NCBI GenBank assembly: GCA_902517795.1
Contig: CABYDR010000003.1
Span: forward strand, 1 to 63,398
DNA: 63,398 bases
From: an uncultured Woeseiaceae bacterium
Lineage (GTDB): Bacteria; Pseudomonadota; Gammaproteobacteria; Steroidobacterales; Woeseiaceae
Reading direction: 5' to 3'
The notes under the pieces were generated by a model. That model was not told the DNA's origin. It worked only from the letters and a program-made list of their open reading frames with translations, and made no database searches. A program made the translations under genes and the position numbers. Positions 17,269 through 26,816 of the stretch are shown piece by piece (the first letter of the stretch is position 1; the number at the start of each line of letters is the position of its first letter).

Positions 17269-18154
17269 TTACCATATTTTTAACACAATCTTGACTTCCA
17301 TTTATAGCTTCTGTGGCTGCAATCTGAGATATGCTAGATGGATTTGATGTTGACTGACTTTGCACTGTTTTCATTGATGTAATAATTTCTCTCGGGCCAC
17401 CAGCGTATCCTATTCTCCATCCAGTCATTGCGTAACATTTTGAAACACCATTTATTGCTACAACTCTTTTGTTGAGCTCAGGTACAACAGTACCGATGTT
17501 GTAAAATTTAGATTTTCCCCAATGAATTTTTTCATAAATATCATCGGAAGCAATAATTACATTTGGATAGTTAAGAAGAACATCTCCAATCTCAATTAAC
17601 TCTTTTTTTGTGTAACAGCTTCCTGTTGGGTTTGAGGGGCTATTTAAAAAAATTAATCTAGTTTTATTATTTAGTGAATCTTTAAGCATTTTGGGCGACA
17701 TTTTAAAATTACTTTCTATGCCTATGTCAATAAACCTAGGTGTAGCATCTGCAATTCTTACCATGTCTGGATATGAAACCCAATAAGGACTTGGGATTAT
17801 AGCTTCATCACCATGTTGAAGAAGCCCCATACAGAGATTAAATAATGTTTGCTTCGCACCACTTGAAACAATAATTTGATCATAATCATAGATTAGGTCG
17901 TTATCTTGTTTGAATTTATTTATAATTGCCTTTTTTAAAGTTAATGTGCCGTCAATGGCTGTATATTTTGTATGTCCATCTTTAATAGCTTTAATAGCAG
18001 CTTCTTTTATATGGAGGGGGGTGTCAAAGTCTGGCTCACCTGCACCAAGACTGATTATGTCCTTTCCTTCTTCTTTTAATTTTGCGGCAAGATTAAGAAC
18101 AGCACTTGTTGCTGAAGGTAATACTCTATTCATTCTTTCAGAAACTTGATGCAT
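17246..18154 (-). CDS. aspC: aspartate aminotransferase (class I PLP), N-terminal part, frameshifted
   Basis: Fold-type I aminotransferase of the Thermus/Rhizobium AspC group, which interconverts aspartate and oxaloacetate. Residues 1-300 show ISLGAGEPDFDTP, TKYTAIDGTLTLKKAI, NSPSNPTGS, the DDIYE motif and the PLP lysine Lys239 in NGVSKCYAMTGWRIGYAG. The frame then stops at a TGA just after an A8 run, before the C-terminal arginine needed to bind substrate. The missing part is present in the next frame (16975-17268). As written the product would be inactive. The start codon is only 22 bases from the divergent uvrB start. Confidence 0.88.
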   Translation of the reverse strand: MHQVSERMNRVLPSATSAVLNLAAKLKEEGKDIISLGAGEPDFDTPLHIKEAAIKAIKDGHTKYTAIDGTLTLKKAIINKFKQDNDLIYDYDQIIVSSGAKQTLFNLCMGLLQHGDEAIIPSPYWVSYPDMVRIADATPRFIDIGIESNFKMSPKMLKDSLNNKTRLIFLNSPSNPTGSCYTKKELIEIGDVLLNYPNVIIASDDIYEKIHWGKSKFYNIGTVVPELNKRVVAINGVSKCYAMTGWRIGYAGGPREIITSMKTVQSQSTSNPSSISQIAATEAINGSQDCVKNMVIEYKKKE

Positions 18155-18176
18155 TTTAACCCTTTAAATAATTATA

Positions 18177-20201
18177 ATGTTACGACAACAAAAAGCTCCA
18201 ACCAAGAGAAAAGATCATAAAAAATATTTTAATTTTGATTTGGTTTCAAAATATAAACCAGCTGGTGACCAGAATAAAGCTATAAAAGAATTATCTAATG
18301 GTTTACAAGAGGGCCTTTCTAGGCAGACACTGCTAGGTGTTACAGGTTCAGGCAAAACATTTACAATTGCAAATATAATTCAATCTACACAAAGACCAGC
18401 AATTATTCTTGCTCATAATAAAACTCTAGCTGCTCAACTTTATGGAGAAATGAAAGAATATTTCCCACACAATTCTGTTGAATATTTTGTATCTTATTAT
18501 GATTATTATCAGCCTGAAGCTTATGTTCCAAGCTCAGATACATTCATAGAAAAAGATGCTTCAATAAATCAGCATATTGAGCAGATGAGATTGTCTGCAA
18601 CTAAAGCAGTTATAGAAAGGTCCGATACAATTATTATTGCTACAGTTTCAGCAATATACGGCCTAGGTGATCCCGACGCATACTTCAGTATGGTGTTGCA
18701 CCTTTCTGTTAAAGAAAAAGTTAATCACAGAGAGATACTCAGGAAATTAGCAGAGATCCAATATTCTAGAAATGATATCAATTTTTCACAAGGAAATTTT
18801 AGAGTAAGGGGCGACATAATTGATATTTTTCCCGCTGAATCTGAATTAGAGGCTGTTCGTATTGAACTATTCGATGACGAAATTGAAAGTATTTATCAGT
18901 TTGATCCTCTCACTGGAGAAATAACAAAAAAACTACCAAGGGTTACAATTTTTCCTAAAACTCATTATGTAACACCTAAAGAAAAGTTATTAGGTGCATC
19001 AGAAAAAATAAGAATTGAATTACAGGAGCAATTAAAATTATTTAAATCACATAATAAGCTCCTTGAAGCTCAGAGGCTTGAACAGAGAACTTTACATGAC
19101 TTAGAAATGATAAGAGAGCTTGGTTATTGTCAGGGGATTGAGAATTACTCCAGATACTTATCTGGGAGAAATGAAGGAGAGCCTCCACCATGCTTGCTTG
19201 ATTATATTTCCGAAAATGCAATATTGTTTATCGACGAAAGTCATGTAACTGTCCCTCAAATTGGTGGAATGTTCAAAGGGGACAGATCCCGTAAAGAAAC
19301 TTTGGTTGAGTATGGATTTAGATTGAAATCAGCTCTTGATAATCGCCCACTAAGATTTGATGAATTTGAAAGTCTTGTACCAACAACTATATATGTGTCA
19401 GCAACGCCGGGAAAATACGAAGAAAATATGGCGGAAAAAGTTATAGAACAATTAGTCAGACCGACAGGTCTAGTTGATCCGGTAATAGAAGTTCGTGAAG
19501 CTCAAAACCAGGTGGAGGATGCTCTCTCTGAAATTAACGATCGCGTGAATCAGGGTGATAGAGTTCTTATTACAACTCTTACAAAAAAAATGGCAGAAGA
19601 TCTCACCGACTATCTCTTTGAATATGGTGTCAAAGTGAGATATTTGCATTCTGATATTGGTACAGTAGAGAGAACAGAGATAATAAGAGATCTCAGGTTA
19701 GGTGTATTCGATGTTTTGGTTGGAATTAATCTTTTGAGAGAAGGGCTTGATATGCCAGAGGTTTCTTTGGTAGCTATTTTTGATGCTGATAAGGAGGGAT
19801 TCCTAAGATCAGAAACATCACTAATACAAACAATCGGACGTGCAGCAAGAAATATCAATGGTAAGGTCATTCTTTATGGAGATAAAATTACTGGTTCAAT
19901 GATGCGCGCAATCAATGAAACAGAAAGACGAAGAAACTATCAAATAGATTTTAATAAGAGAAATAACATAATTCCAAGGTCAATAAAAAAAGGTGTTCCG
20001 GATATTCTCGATTCAAATTATGCATTACCGCTAAAAAAACAAAAATCTAAATATTTCAATCTAGAGATTTCTGAATTATTAAAGGAATCAAATAAATTAG
20101 AAAAAAAAATGTTAAAACATGCAAGAGATCTGGAATTTGAGGAAGCGGCAAATACTCGAGACGAGATAAAAAATATTAGAGAACATTTGAAAAAGTTATA
20201 A
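18177..20201 (+). CDS. uvrB: UvrB, excinuclease ABC subunit B
   Basis: Damage-verifying helicase-like subunit of nucleotide excision repair. Of its 674 aa, residues 54-61 form Walker A (GVTGSGKT). The beta-hairpin [12 protein letters not shown] follows near residue 105, DESH (motif II) near 352, and the helicase C-terminal motifs include [18 protein letters not shown] and QTIGRAARN. The C-terminal UVR motif ([19 protein letters not shown]) binds UvrC. The chosen ATG gives a basic N-terminal extension of about 20 residues; a TTG at 18240 is an alternative start. Its promoter must lie within the 5' part of the divergent aspC gene, since only 22 bases separate the two starts. Confidence 0.96.
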   Translation: MLRQQKAPTKRKDHKKYFNFDLVSKYKPAGDQNKAIKELSNGLQEGLSRQTLLGVTGSGKTFTIANIIQSTQRPAIILAHNKTLAAQLYGEMKEYFPHNSVEYFVSYYDYYQPEAYVPSSDTFIEKDASINQHIEQMRLSATKAVIERSDTIIIATVSAIYGLGDPDAYFSMVLHLSVKEKVNHREILRKLAEIQYSRNDINFSQGNFRVRGDIIDIFPAESELEAVRIELFDDEIESIYQFDPLTGEITKKLPRVTIFPKTHYVTPKEKLLGASEKIRIELQEQLKLFKSHNKLLEAQRLEQRTLHDLEMIRELGYCQGIENYSRYLSGRNEGEPPPCLLDYISENAILFIDESHVTVPQIGGMFKGDRSRKETLVEYGFRLKSALDNRPLRFDEFESLVPTTIYVSATPGKYEENMAEKVIEQLVRPTGLVDPVIEVREAQNQVEDALSEINDRVNQGDRVLITTLTKKMAEDLTDYLFEYGVKVRYLHSDIGTVERTEIIRDLRLGVFDVLVGINLLREGLDMPEVSLVAIFDADKEGFLRSETSLIQTIGRAARNINGKVILYGDKITGSMMRAINETERRRNYQIDFNKRNNIIPRSIKKGVPDILDSNYALPLKKQKSKYFNLEISELLKESNKLEKKMLKHARDLEFEEAANTRDEIKNIREHLKKL

Positions 20202-20279
20202 ATTTTAAGATATAAGAGTTGCTGATATTTTGATATTATTTTCAGTATTAAATAACTAAGAAATTAAAATATAAGAAAT

Positions 20280-20354
20280 GGGCGATTAGCTCAGGGGGAG
20301 AGCGCCACGTTGACATCGTGGAGGTCGGTGGTTCGAGACCACCATCGCCCACCA
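20280..20354 (+). tRNA. tRNA-Val (anticodon GAC)
   Basis: GGGCGAT pairs with ATCGCCC in the acceptor stem. The anticodon loop is TTGACAT between CCACG and CGTGG, the T-loop is TTCGAGA, the discriminator is A, and CCA is encoded. It stands between uvrB and infC on the same strand. Confidence 0.96.
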
Positions 20355-20451
20355 ATAAATTATTTATAGCTCTGAAATTAATGGATTAAACCTTGTTTAT
20401 CTAGTCTTTCATCTATAAAATTCGTTACCTAATTTATCTTATTAACATTGT

Positions 20452-20457
20452 GGGAGG
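20452..20457 (+). promoter_or_regulatory. Shine-Dalgarno that sets the infC AUC start
   Basis: GGGAGG is the strongest ribosome-binding sequence in the window. It lies eight bases before the ATC at 20466. No ATG precedes the conserved IF3 N-terminus, so this site fixes the unusual start. Confidence 0.75.
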
Positions 20458-20465
20458 ATAAAAGT

Positions 20466-20984
20466 ATCGCATCGACAAAAAGAGTAAGGCGGAATGAAGA
20501 ACTTAAGTGTGATGAAGTCAGAGTCATTGACTCAAAAGGAGAGCAAGCAGGTGTTATGCCTCTGATTGAAGCAATAAAAATGGCCAAAGATGAGGAGCTA
20601 GACTTAGTTGAAGTTTCACCAAATGCATCTCCCCCTGTATGTAGGATAATGGATTTCGGTAAGCATCTATTTTCATTAAATAAAAAAGGACAGATTGCCA
20701 AGAAAAAAACTAAGAGAACTCAAGTAAAAGAGATCAAATTTCGCCCCACAACTGATACAGGAGATTACAATATCAAGTTGCGTAAATTAAAAGAATTTCT
20801 TGAAAATGGAGATAAGGTAAAAGTCACGCTGAGATTCCGAGGAAGAGAAATGGTTCATCAAGAACTTGGCGTTCAGTTGATGGAGAGGGTTAAGGATGAT
20901 CTAGATGAGTATGGTACCATTGAGCAACATCCTGAAATGGAAGGTAGGCAGATGGTTATGATTTTGGGACCAAAGCGAAAATAA
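20466..20984 (+). CDS. infC: translation initiation factor IF-3, AUC start
   Basis: IF-3 keeps ribosomal subunits apart and rejects non-canonical start codons. The N-terminal domain (RVRRNEELKCDEVRVIDSKGEQ), the LVEVSPNASPPVCRIMDFGK linker region and the C-terminal VKEIKFRPTTDTGDY and VTLRFRGREMVHQELG are all present. The frame has no ATG; a strong GGGAGG lies eight bases before ATC 20466, giving 172 aa. This fits the known use of AUU/AUC starts in infC for autoregulation by IF-3. It heads the infC-rpmI-rplT-pheST-ihfA cluster, with rpmI 12 bases downstream. Confidence 0.94.
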   Translation: MASTKRVRRNEELKCDEVRVIDSKGEQAGVMPLIEAIKMAKDEELDLVEVSPNASPPVCRIMDFGKHLFSLNKKGQIAKKKTKRTQVKEIKFRPTTDTGDYNIKLRKLKEFLENGDKVKVTLRFRGREMVHQELGVQLMERVKDDLDEYGTIEQHPEMEGRQMVMILGPKRK

Positions 20985-20996
20985 AAAGGTAGAAAA

Positions 20997-21194
20997 ATGT
21001 CAAAAATGAAGACAAATCGTGGCGCAGCAAAAAGATTTAAAAAAACTGGAAAAGGCGGATTCAAAAGATCTCAATCTCATCTTAATCATATTTTGACTAA
21101 GAAAAAGTCAAAAAGAAAACGTCAATTGGGACTAACACAGCAAGTTTCTGAAGCAGATAAAAAAAGTGTTAAACGTATGCTTCCATACAGCTAA
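20997..21194 (+). CDS. rpmI: 50S ribosomal protein L35
   Basis: Basic 65-residue L35 with the conserved [33 protein letters not shown] pattern (seen in parts) and the C-terminal VKRMLPY. The AAAAGG ahead of the ATG is a good ribosome-binding site. In E. coli, L20 represses rpmI and rplT through a site upstream of rpmI; the same order here makes that regulation likely but it is not proven by sequence. Confidence 0.97.
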   Translation: MSKMKTNRGAAKRFKKTGKGGFKRSQSHLNHILTKKKSKRKRQLGLTQQVSEADKKSVKRMLPYS

Positions 21195-21208
21195 TTAGGA
21201 TATTAAAA

Positions 21209-21568
21209 ATGGCTAGAGTAAAAAATGGTGTTATAGCTAAAGCAAAACACAAGAAAATATTAAAAAAAGCAAAAGGCTACTATGGAGCTCGTAGTAAATT
21301 ATTTAAGACTGCAAAACAAGCAGTAATTAAGGCCGGCCAGTACGCCTATAGAGACCGCAGACAAAGAAAAAGACAATTCAGAGCATTATGGATAGCACGT
21401 ATAAATGCAGCATCAAGAACCCAGGGTTTATCTTACAGCAATCTAATCAATGGAATGAATAAAGCAAACATAACCATAGATAGAAAGGTATTAGCAGATA
21501 TTGCGGTTAACGACCCTCAAGCATTTCAGGCTATAGCGCAACAAGCAAAGTCAGCACTAACAGGATAA
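21209..21568 (+). CDS. rplT: 50S ribosomal protein L20
   Basis: L20 (119 aa) is essential for early 50S assembly and represses its own operon. Diagnostic features are the basic N-terminal extension ([28 protein letters not shown] region), [21 protein letters not shown], and [10 protein letters not shown]. It is of full length and lies 14 bases after rpmI. The 62 bases before pheS show no Phe-rich leader peptide or terminator, unlike E. coli pheM. Confidence 0.97.
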   Translation: MARVKNGVIAKAKHKKILKKAKGYYGARSKLFKTAKQAVIKAGQYAYRDRRQRKRQFRALWIARINAASRTQGLSYSNLINGMNKANITIDRKVLADIAVNDPQAFQAIAQQAKSALTG

Positions 21569-21630
21569 TGGTCAATCGCAAAATATGCTATAGTATTTGA
21601 TGTCTATTAGATAGTTTATGCAGTGATTTT

Positions 21631-22614
21631 GTGAATAAAGTAAAAGAAATCTTAGAGAAGTCATTAGAAAAAATAAGTAACGCTGCTTCAATCGAAGACA
21701 TCGAAAATATTAGAATTGATTTCATCGGCAAGAAAGGCCTATTCACAAATGAGCTTAAAAAGTTAAGACATTTGCCAGCCAATGATAGGCCTTTATTTGG
21801 TCAGGAAATAAACAAAGCTAAAAATGTTTTTCTAACAAATCTCTCATCTGCAAAAAATCAACTAGAAGGCAAACTATTAGTAGACTCGCTTAATGTAAAA
21901 CCTATTGACATATCACTTGCGGGATCTAATTCGTCCAAGGGGAGCAGACATCCAATATCTTTGGTTAGAAGTAAAATCGAGCAAATTTTTAAGAGTTCTG
22001 GATACAAGATTAAGATAGGCCCAGAAATTGAAGATGATTATCATAATTTCACTGCATTAAATGTTCCAGAGAATCATCCTGCAAGAGCGATGCATGATAC
22101 GTTTTATTTTGAGGGAAAAAAACTATTGAGAACGCATACTTCGCCAGTTCAAATTCGTTCCATGATAGCAGATGGTGCACCCATAAGAATTATTGCACCT
22201 GGAAAGTGCTATAGATGTGATTCTGATCAGACGCATACACCTATGTTTCATCAAGTTGAGGGACTAGTAATTGACGAGAATATTAGCTTTGCAAATTTGA
22301 AAGCTGTCCTTCATGAGTTTGTTGAAAGCTTTTTTGAAAGAGAGATAAAATTAAGATTTCGTCCGTCATACTTCCCGTTTACTGAACCATCCGCTGAGGT
22401 TGATATCCTCTGGGAGAATGATGAATGGTTAGAAATATTAGGATGCGGTATGGTCCATCCAAATGTCTTAACTAATTCGGGGATAGATCCAGAGAAATAC
22501 AGTGGCTATGCATTTGGTATGGGTGTTGAGAGACTTGCTATGCTTTATTATGGGGTGAGAGATCTCAGAACATTCTATGATAATGATGTAAATTTTCTTA
22601 AGCAATTCTCATAA
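21631..22614 (+). CDS. pheS: phenylalanine--tRNA ligase alpha subunit
   Basis: Catalytic alpha subunit of the alpha2-beta2 enzyme that charges tRNA-Phe. The N-terminal ~85 residues form the tRNA-binding coiled coil (MNKVKEILEKSLEKISNAA). The class II core shows HPISLVRSKIEQIF, GPEIEDDYHNFTALNVPENHPAR, HTSPVQIRSM, and FHQVEGLVID. Motif 3 appears as GMGVERLAMLYYGV. The start is GTG, because the nearest upstream ATG runs straight into a TGA. At 327 aa the length is normal. pheT follows 17 bases later. Confidence 0.97.
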   Translation: MNKVKEILEKSLEKISNAASIEDIENIRIDFIGKKGLFTNELKKLRHLPANDRPLFGQEINKAKNVFLTNLSSAKNQLEGKLLVDSLNVKPIDISLAGSNSSKGSRHPISLVRSKIEQIFKSSGYKIKIGPEIEDDYHNFTALNVPENHPARAMHDTFYFEGKKLLRTHTSPVQIRSMIADGAPIRIIAPGKCYRCDSDQTHTPMFHQVEGLVIDENISFANLKAVLHEFVESFFEREIKLRFRPSYFPFTEPSAEVDILWENDEWLEILGCGMVHPNVLTNSGIDPEKYSGYAFGMGVERLAMLYYGVRDLRTFYDNDVNFLKQFS

Positions 22615-22631
22615 AGTTAAGGTAAAAGTAA

Positions 22632-25013
22632 ATGAAATTTTCCGAATCATGGTTAAGAGAAATAATTGACTTAAACCTTAATTCCAGTGAACTTTCGCAT
22701 AAACTTACAATGATAGGCCATGAGCTTGATGAAATTTCAAATGATGGATTATCAATTGAGGGCATTATAATTGCTGAGATTGTTGCTTTTAAAAAGCACC
22801 CAAATGCTGATCGCTTAAGCCTGTGTAATGTAAATATAGGTTCCAATAGAACCATTGAAGTTGTATGCGGCGCACCTAATGTTCAGGTAGGTCTGAAAAC
22901 AGCTTTTGCAAGAGTTGGCCAAATCCTTCCAAATAAAATAAAAATCAAAAAATCTAAAATCCGAGGAGTTACTTCCAACGGAATGTTGTGTTCAGCATCA
23001 GAAATTGACCTAGGGCAAGAAGATGACGGTATACTCGAGCTTCCCGCTGACGCGCCAGTTGGGGTAGATCTCGGAGCATATCTTAACCTACCTGATAATA
23101 TCCTCAATTTAGATTTAACCCCGAATAGAGGTGATTGTTTTTCTCTGATAGGTTTGGCCCGTGATTTGAATACGGAACCTAAGAGTAAGTTAAATTATAA
23201 TTTTAGAATACAAAATAATATTACTTCAAAAGTAAAATGCAAAGTTAAAACACCTCATCCTGATATTTGCCCAAGATTTGCATCACAAGCAATCGAAGGT
23301 ATTGATAACAAATCCATAACACCAATACAATTGACTGAAAAACTTAGAAAATCTGGTATACGAGCAATCAATCCGGTCGTAGATATTACTAACTATGTGA
23401 TGCTTGAGTTGGGACAACCTCTTCATGCATATGATCTCGACAAGATTACTGGTGTTGTCAGTCCAAGATATGCAAAGAATAACGAGACACTGCAATTATT
23501 AGATGGAAATACAATCAAACTTAATAAAAATACGATTGTAGTATCAGATGAATCTGGCTCAATAGGGTTAGCTGGTATCATGGGCGGTAACTCAACATCC
23601 GTTTCTGATAAAACTACTTCAGTTTTTTTTGAAGCGGCTTTCTGGCCACCAAAATTCATGTCAGGAAAAGCGAGAGAATATGGTATGCAAACTGACGCAT
23701 CATTGAGATTTGAAAGAGGCGTAGATCCAGCGTTACAAGCTTTTGCTGTTGAAAGAGCTACACAACTTTTGCTGTCAATTACAGGTGGTAAGGCAGGGCC
23801 AGTTGATGACATAAAAAATAAAAAATATTTACCCAAAACAAAATCAATTAGATTGAGACAATCTCGTTTATATAAAATACTTGGTAAAAAAATACCCAAA
23901 TCTGAGGTTGAAAGAATCTTTAAAAAGCTAGGTTTTACAATAAATATTGAAAAAGATTCCTGGAAAATAATTGCTCCTTCATACCGATTTGATATTAATA
24001 TCGAAGATGACTTAATAGAAGAGATTGCTCGTATATATGGTTTTGAAAATATAGAGCGCGTAACAGAATCAATTACGATGCCAATTTCACCCATTGGCTG
24101 GTCTGAATTAAATAAAGATGCTGTTTGTGATCATCTATGCGTAAGAGGATATCATGAAGCTATAAATTACAGTTTTGTCAAAAAAGACATTGATAATCAA
24201 ATATCTGGGCAGGAATCAAAATTAGAACTATTAAATCCAATTTCAACTGAAATGGCAGTAATGAAATCTTCTCACCTAGCAGGCTTGCTCCAAACTCTTA
24301 AGAGGAATCTCTCAAGACAAAATAATAGAATCAGATTATTTGAAATAGGCAATGTATTTAGCGGGGATATAAAAAATCATAAGGAAGTCGAAAAAATTGC
24401 TGCAATTGCGATCGGACCCATTGAAGAGGAAAGTTGGAACTCAAGAAATAGTGACATTAGTTTTTTCGATTTAAAGGGAGATCTTGACTCATTATTATTG
24501 AATAATAATGAAAAAGACTTTTTTAGCTACGAAAGCAATAAGGATAATAAAAATTTTCATCCAAGCTATTCTGCGGTCATATATAGAAAGGATGAAATAA
24601 TAGGTGTAATTGGAATGCTAAATCCAATCCTTACTAGACATTTTGATATCGCTGAAGATGTTTATTTTTTTGAAATTGACTATAAAAAGGCATTCAAGAG
24701 GTCGTCAATAAATGCAAAATCTATTTCGAAATACCCGCAAATTAGACGAGATATATCCATTGTAGTGGATTCTCATATTATATCTTCAGAGTTAATTGAT
24801 GCAGTGAAAAAAATTAAACCATCAATTATCCAATCTGTGAATGTCTTTGATATATATGAAGGAAAAAACATAGAAGAAGGACGAAAAAGTATCGCTTTAG
24901 GCTTGATTTTGCAGGAAAAATCACGCACCCTAACAGATGATGAAGCAGATGATATTATCAAAATGACTTTAAAATTATTGCAAAATAAATATTCAGCTAA
25001 ATTGAGAGATTAA
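22632..25013 (+). CDS. pheT: phenylalanine--tRNA ligase beta subunit
   Basis: The 793-residue beta subunit carries tRNA binding and editing. In order it shows the N-terminal MKFSESWLREI, an OB-fold tRNA-binding domain at about 40-150 (HPNADRLSLCNVNIG, VCGAPNV), the B3/B4 editing domain at about 210-385 (INPVVDITNYVMLELGQPLHAYD), B5 at about 400-475, the catalytic-like core, and a C-terminal anticodon-binding FDX-ACB domain (FDIYEGKNIEEGRKSIAL) at about 700-793. ihfA starts three bases after the stop, so the two are almost certainly coupled. Confidence 0.97.
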   Translation: MKFSESWLREIIDLNLNSSELSHKLTMIGHELDEISNDGLSIEGIIIAEIVAFKKHPNADRLSLCNVNIGSNRTIEVVCGAPNVQVGLKTAFARVGQILPNKIKIKKSKIRGVTSNGMLCSASEIDLGQEDDGILELPADAPVGVDLGAYLNLPDNILNLDLTPNRGDCFSLIGLARDLNTEPKSKLNYNFRIQNNITSKVKCKVKTPHPDICPRFASQAIEGIDNKSITPIQLTEKLRKSGIRAINPVVDITNYVMLELGQPLHAYDLDKITGVVSPRYAKNNETLQLLDGNTIKLNKNTIVVSDESGSIGLAGIMGGNSTSVSDKTTSVFFEAAFWPPKFMSGKAREYGMQTDASLRFERGVDPALQAFAVERATQLLLSITGGKAGPVDDIKNKKYLPKTKSIRLRQSRLYKILGKKIPKSEVERIFKKLGFTINIEKDSWKIIAPSYRFDINIEDDLIEEIARIYGFENIERVTESITMPISPIGWSELNKDAVCDHLCVRGYHEAINYSFVKKDIDNQISGQESKLELLNPISTEMAVMKSSHLAGLLQTLKRNLSRQNNRIRLFEIGNVFSGDIKNHKEVEKIAAIAIGPIEEESWNSRNSDISFFDLKGDLDSLLLNNNEKDFFSYESNKDNKNFHPSYSAVIYRKDEIIGVIGMLNPILTRHFDIAEDVYFFEIDYKKAFKRSSINAKSISKYPQIRRDISIVVDSHIISSELIDAVKKIKPSIIQSVNVFDIYEGKNIEEGRKSIALGLILQEKSRTLTDDEADDIIKMTLKLLQNKYSAKLRD

Positions 25014-25016
25014 AAT

Positions 25017-25310
25017 ATGGCATTAACAAAGGCTGACATAGCCGAATCACTCTATGAGGAACTCGGGCTCAATAAAAGAGAAGCCCGTGAGCTAGTAGAA
25101 ATTTACTTTGATGAGCTAAAAGAAGCACTATCAAATGGAAAGCAAGTTAAATTATCTGGCTTTGGTAATTTTGATCTTAGGGATAAAAAAGAAAGACCTG
25201 GAAGAAATCCAAAGACAGGTGAGAGTATTCCAATCAGTGCTCGTAGGGTTGTAACTTTTAAACCAGGACAAAAGTTAAAAAATAAAGTTGAAGGTTATCT
25301 TGGAAGCTGA
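25017..25310 (+). CDS. ihfA: integration host factor subunit alpha
   Basis: HU/IHF family DNA-bending protein, 97 aa. [28 protein letters not shown] (in parts) and the arm sequence [45 protein letters not shown] identify the alpha subunit. Its position after pheT and before a MerR-type gene is the conserved gammaproteobacterial order. It overlaps the next gene by about 23 bases if that gene uses its first TTG. Confidence 0.97.
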   Translation: MALTKADIAESLYEELGLNKREARELVEIYFDELKEALSNGKQVKLSGFGNFDLRDKKERPGRNPKTGESIPISARRVVTFKPGQKLKNKVEGYLGS

Positions 25311-25653
25311 GAGTAACAATCATTTACCCCCAATTCCAGGTAAAAGATATTTTACAATTGGTGAAACAAGTGAGTTGTGTGGGGTCAAAGCCCATGTTCT
25401 AAGATATTGGGAACAAGAATTTTCTCAGTTAAAACCAGTAAAGAGAAGAGGCAATCGTAGATATTATCAACGTAAAGATGTAATTCTTATTAGGCAGATT
25501 AGGGCGTTACTATACGATGAAGGGTTCACAATTGGTGGCGCCCGTCAAAAATTATCAAGCAATGAATCAAAATCTGATATTACCCAAAGTCAACAGATAA
25601 TCAAGCAGTTAAGAATAGAACTTGAAGAAGTTTCTAAGATCCTACGAAATTAA
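25288..25653 (+). CDS. MerR-family transcriptional regulator next to ihfA
   Basis: Small regulator of 121 aa with a MerR helix-turn-helix: [30 protein letters not shown] followed by the wing [34 protein letters not shown] (both shown in parts). A short coiled coil ends the protein; there is no effector-binding domain or metal-binding cysteine cluster, so it is a minimal form. No ATG is available. TTG at 25288 or 25300, both inside ihfA, are the possible starts, implying translational coupling. Its target genes are unknown. Confidence 0.85.
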   Translation: MKVILEAESNNHLPPIPGKRYFTIGETSELCGVKAHVLRYWEQEFSQLKPVKRRGNRRYYQRKDVILIRQIRALLYDEGFTIGGARQKLSSNESKSDITQSQQIIKQLRIELEEVSKILRN

Positions 25654-25665
25654 TAATTCATATAT

Positions 25666-25742
25666 CGGGGCGTAGCGCAGTCTGGTAGCGCACCACAATG
25701 GGGTTGTGGGGGTCGTGAGTTCAAATCTCGCCGCCCCGACCA
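25666..25742 (+). tRNA. tRNA-Pro (anticodon GGG)
   Basis: CGGGGCG pairs with CGCCCCG in the acceptor stem. The anticodon loop is ATGGGGT between CCACA and TGTGG, the T-loop is TTCAAAT, the discriminator is A, and CCA is encoded. It closely resembles E. coli proL. It sits directly before the threonine dehydratase-like gene. Confidence 0.96.
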
Positions 25743-25768
25743 ACTGTTTCAATTAACAGGTGATTCTT

Positions 25769-26734
25769 GTGACAGCTACAATAACACATAGTGAAATAAG
25801 AAAACTCAACAAAATACTAGACAATTATATCTATAGAACTCCACTGATTAGATGCAGATATTTAGAAACTGACTTTTCCGAAAATACAAAGATTTACGCT
25901 AAATTAGAGTTTTTACAGAAAACTGGTACTTTTAAAATCAGAGGTGCTATAGCCTCAATAATAAATTTAAATCAACAGCAAAAAAATAATGGTGTTATTG
26001 CTGTTAGTGCAGGTAACCATGCCATAGCAGTTTCACATGCAGCAAAATTATTTGATACAAACTGCAAGGTAGTAATGCCAGAATGTTCAAATTCTTTTAG
26101 AGTGAGCTGTTGTAAAGGTCTTGGTGCCAAAGTTATTTTTGCTAAAAATTCTTCTGATGCATTTAATTTGGCTAACGAAATATCTGAATCTGAAAAACGA
26201 GAATTTATTCATCCATTTGAAGGTAAAGATATAATTAGTGGAACAGCTACATTAGGTCTTGAAATTTTTAATCAATGTATAGATATGGATTCTATTCTGA
26301 TTCCAATTGGTGGAGGTGGCTTGGCAGCAGGTGTTTCTCATGCTGTTAAACAGAGTAATAATAATATTCAGGTTTTTGGTGTTGAACCTGAAAATGCTAA
26401 CACCATGCAAATTAGTATCAAAAAAAATAAAGTTCAATCCGACATGAATATTCATACAATAGCAGATAGTCTTGCAGCGCCATTTTCTTTGCCGGTCTCA
26501 TTTGATTATTGCATTAACAATCTAGATGAAGTTGTAACCGTGAGAGACAGTCAAATGCTTGAGTGCATACAACTTATTTATAATCATATGAATCTTGCGG
26601 TTGAGCCTGCTTGTTCAATTACAACAGCCGCATTATTGGATCCACTTAGAGATAGACTTAATGGAAAAAAAATAGTTCTCATTATGTGTGGAAGTAATCT
26701 CAATTGGTCGACATACAAAAATTTTATTAAATAA
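25769..26734 (+). CDS. threonine dehydratase-like PLP enzyme (fold type II)
   Basis: Fold-type II PLP enzyme that probably deaminates threonine or serine. The PLP lysine is in TGTFKIRGA near residue 56, SAGNHAIAVSHAA follows, and the phosphate-binding loop is IPIGGGGLAAG near 185. It is 321-324 aa with no C-terminal ACT-like regulatory domain, so it is the short catabolic TdcB/serine racemase/ectoine-utilisation type rather than a standard biosynthetic IlvA of about 510 aa. Its place just before ilvD suggests it could supply 2-oxobutyrate for isoleucine, but this is inference. GTG 25769 has an ACAGG eight bases upstream and is preferred over GTG 25760. Confidence 0.82.
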   Translation: MTATITHSEIRKLNKILDNYIYRTPLIRCRYLETDFSENTKIYAKLEFLQKTGTFKIRGAIASIINLNQQQKNNGVIAVSAGNHAIAVSHAAKLFDTNCKVVMPECSNSFRVSCCKGLGAKVIFAKNSSDAFNLANEISESEKREFIHPFEGKDIISGTATLGLEIFNQCIDMDSILIPIGGGGLAAGVSHAVKQSNNNIQVFGVEPENANTMQISIKKNKVQSDMNIHTIADSLAAPFSLPVSFDYCINNLDEVVTVRDSQMLECIQLIYNHMNLAVEPACSITTAALLDPLRDRLNGKKIVLIMCGSNLNWSTYKNFIK

Positions 26735-26816
26735 AAAAATCGTTAATAATTTAATAAAAAAATAAATCTTTTTTATTGTAAAATTAATATTCAAGTTTTT
26801 ACTATTAGGTACTGTT

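Noticed and set aside
21566-21600. A 10-codon ORF between rplT and pheS, in the place of the E. coli pheM leader
   Set aside because: It encodes no Phe run and has no terminator downstream; chance ORF.
23423-24094. 223-codon open frame on the minus strand inside pheT
   Set aside because: No recognisable domain, fully inside a conserved gene on the other strand; an antisense shadow.
26745-26785. A/T-only inverted repeat after the threonine dehydratase-like gene (AATAAAAAA...TTTTTTATT)
   Set aside because: The stem has no GC pairs and would be too weak for a terminator; it is simply A/T-rich spacer.
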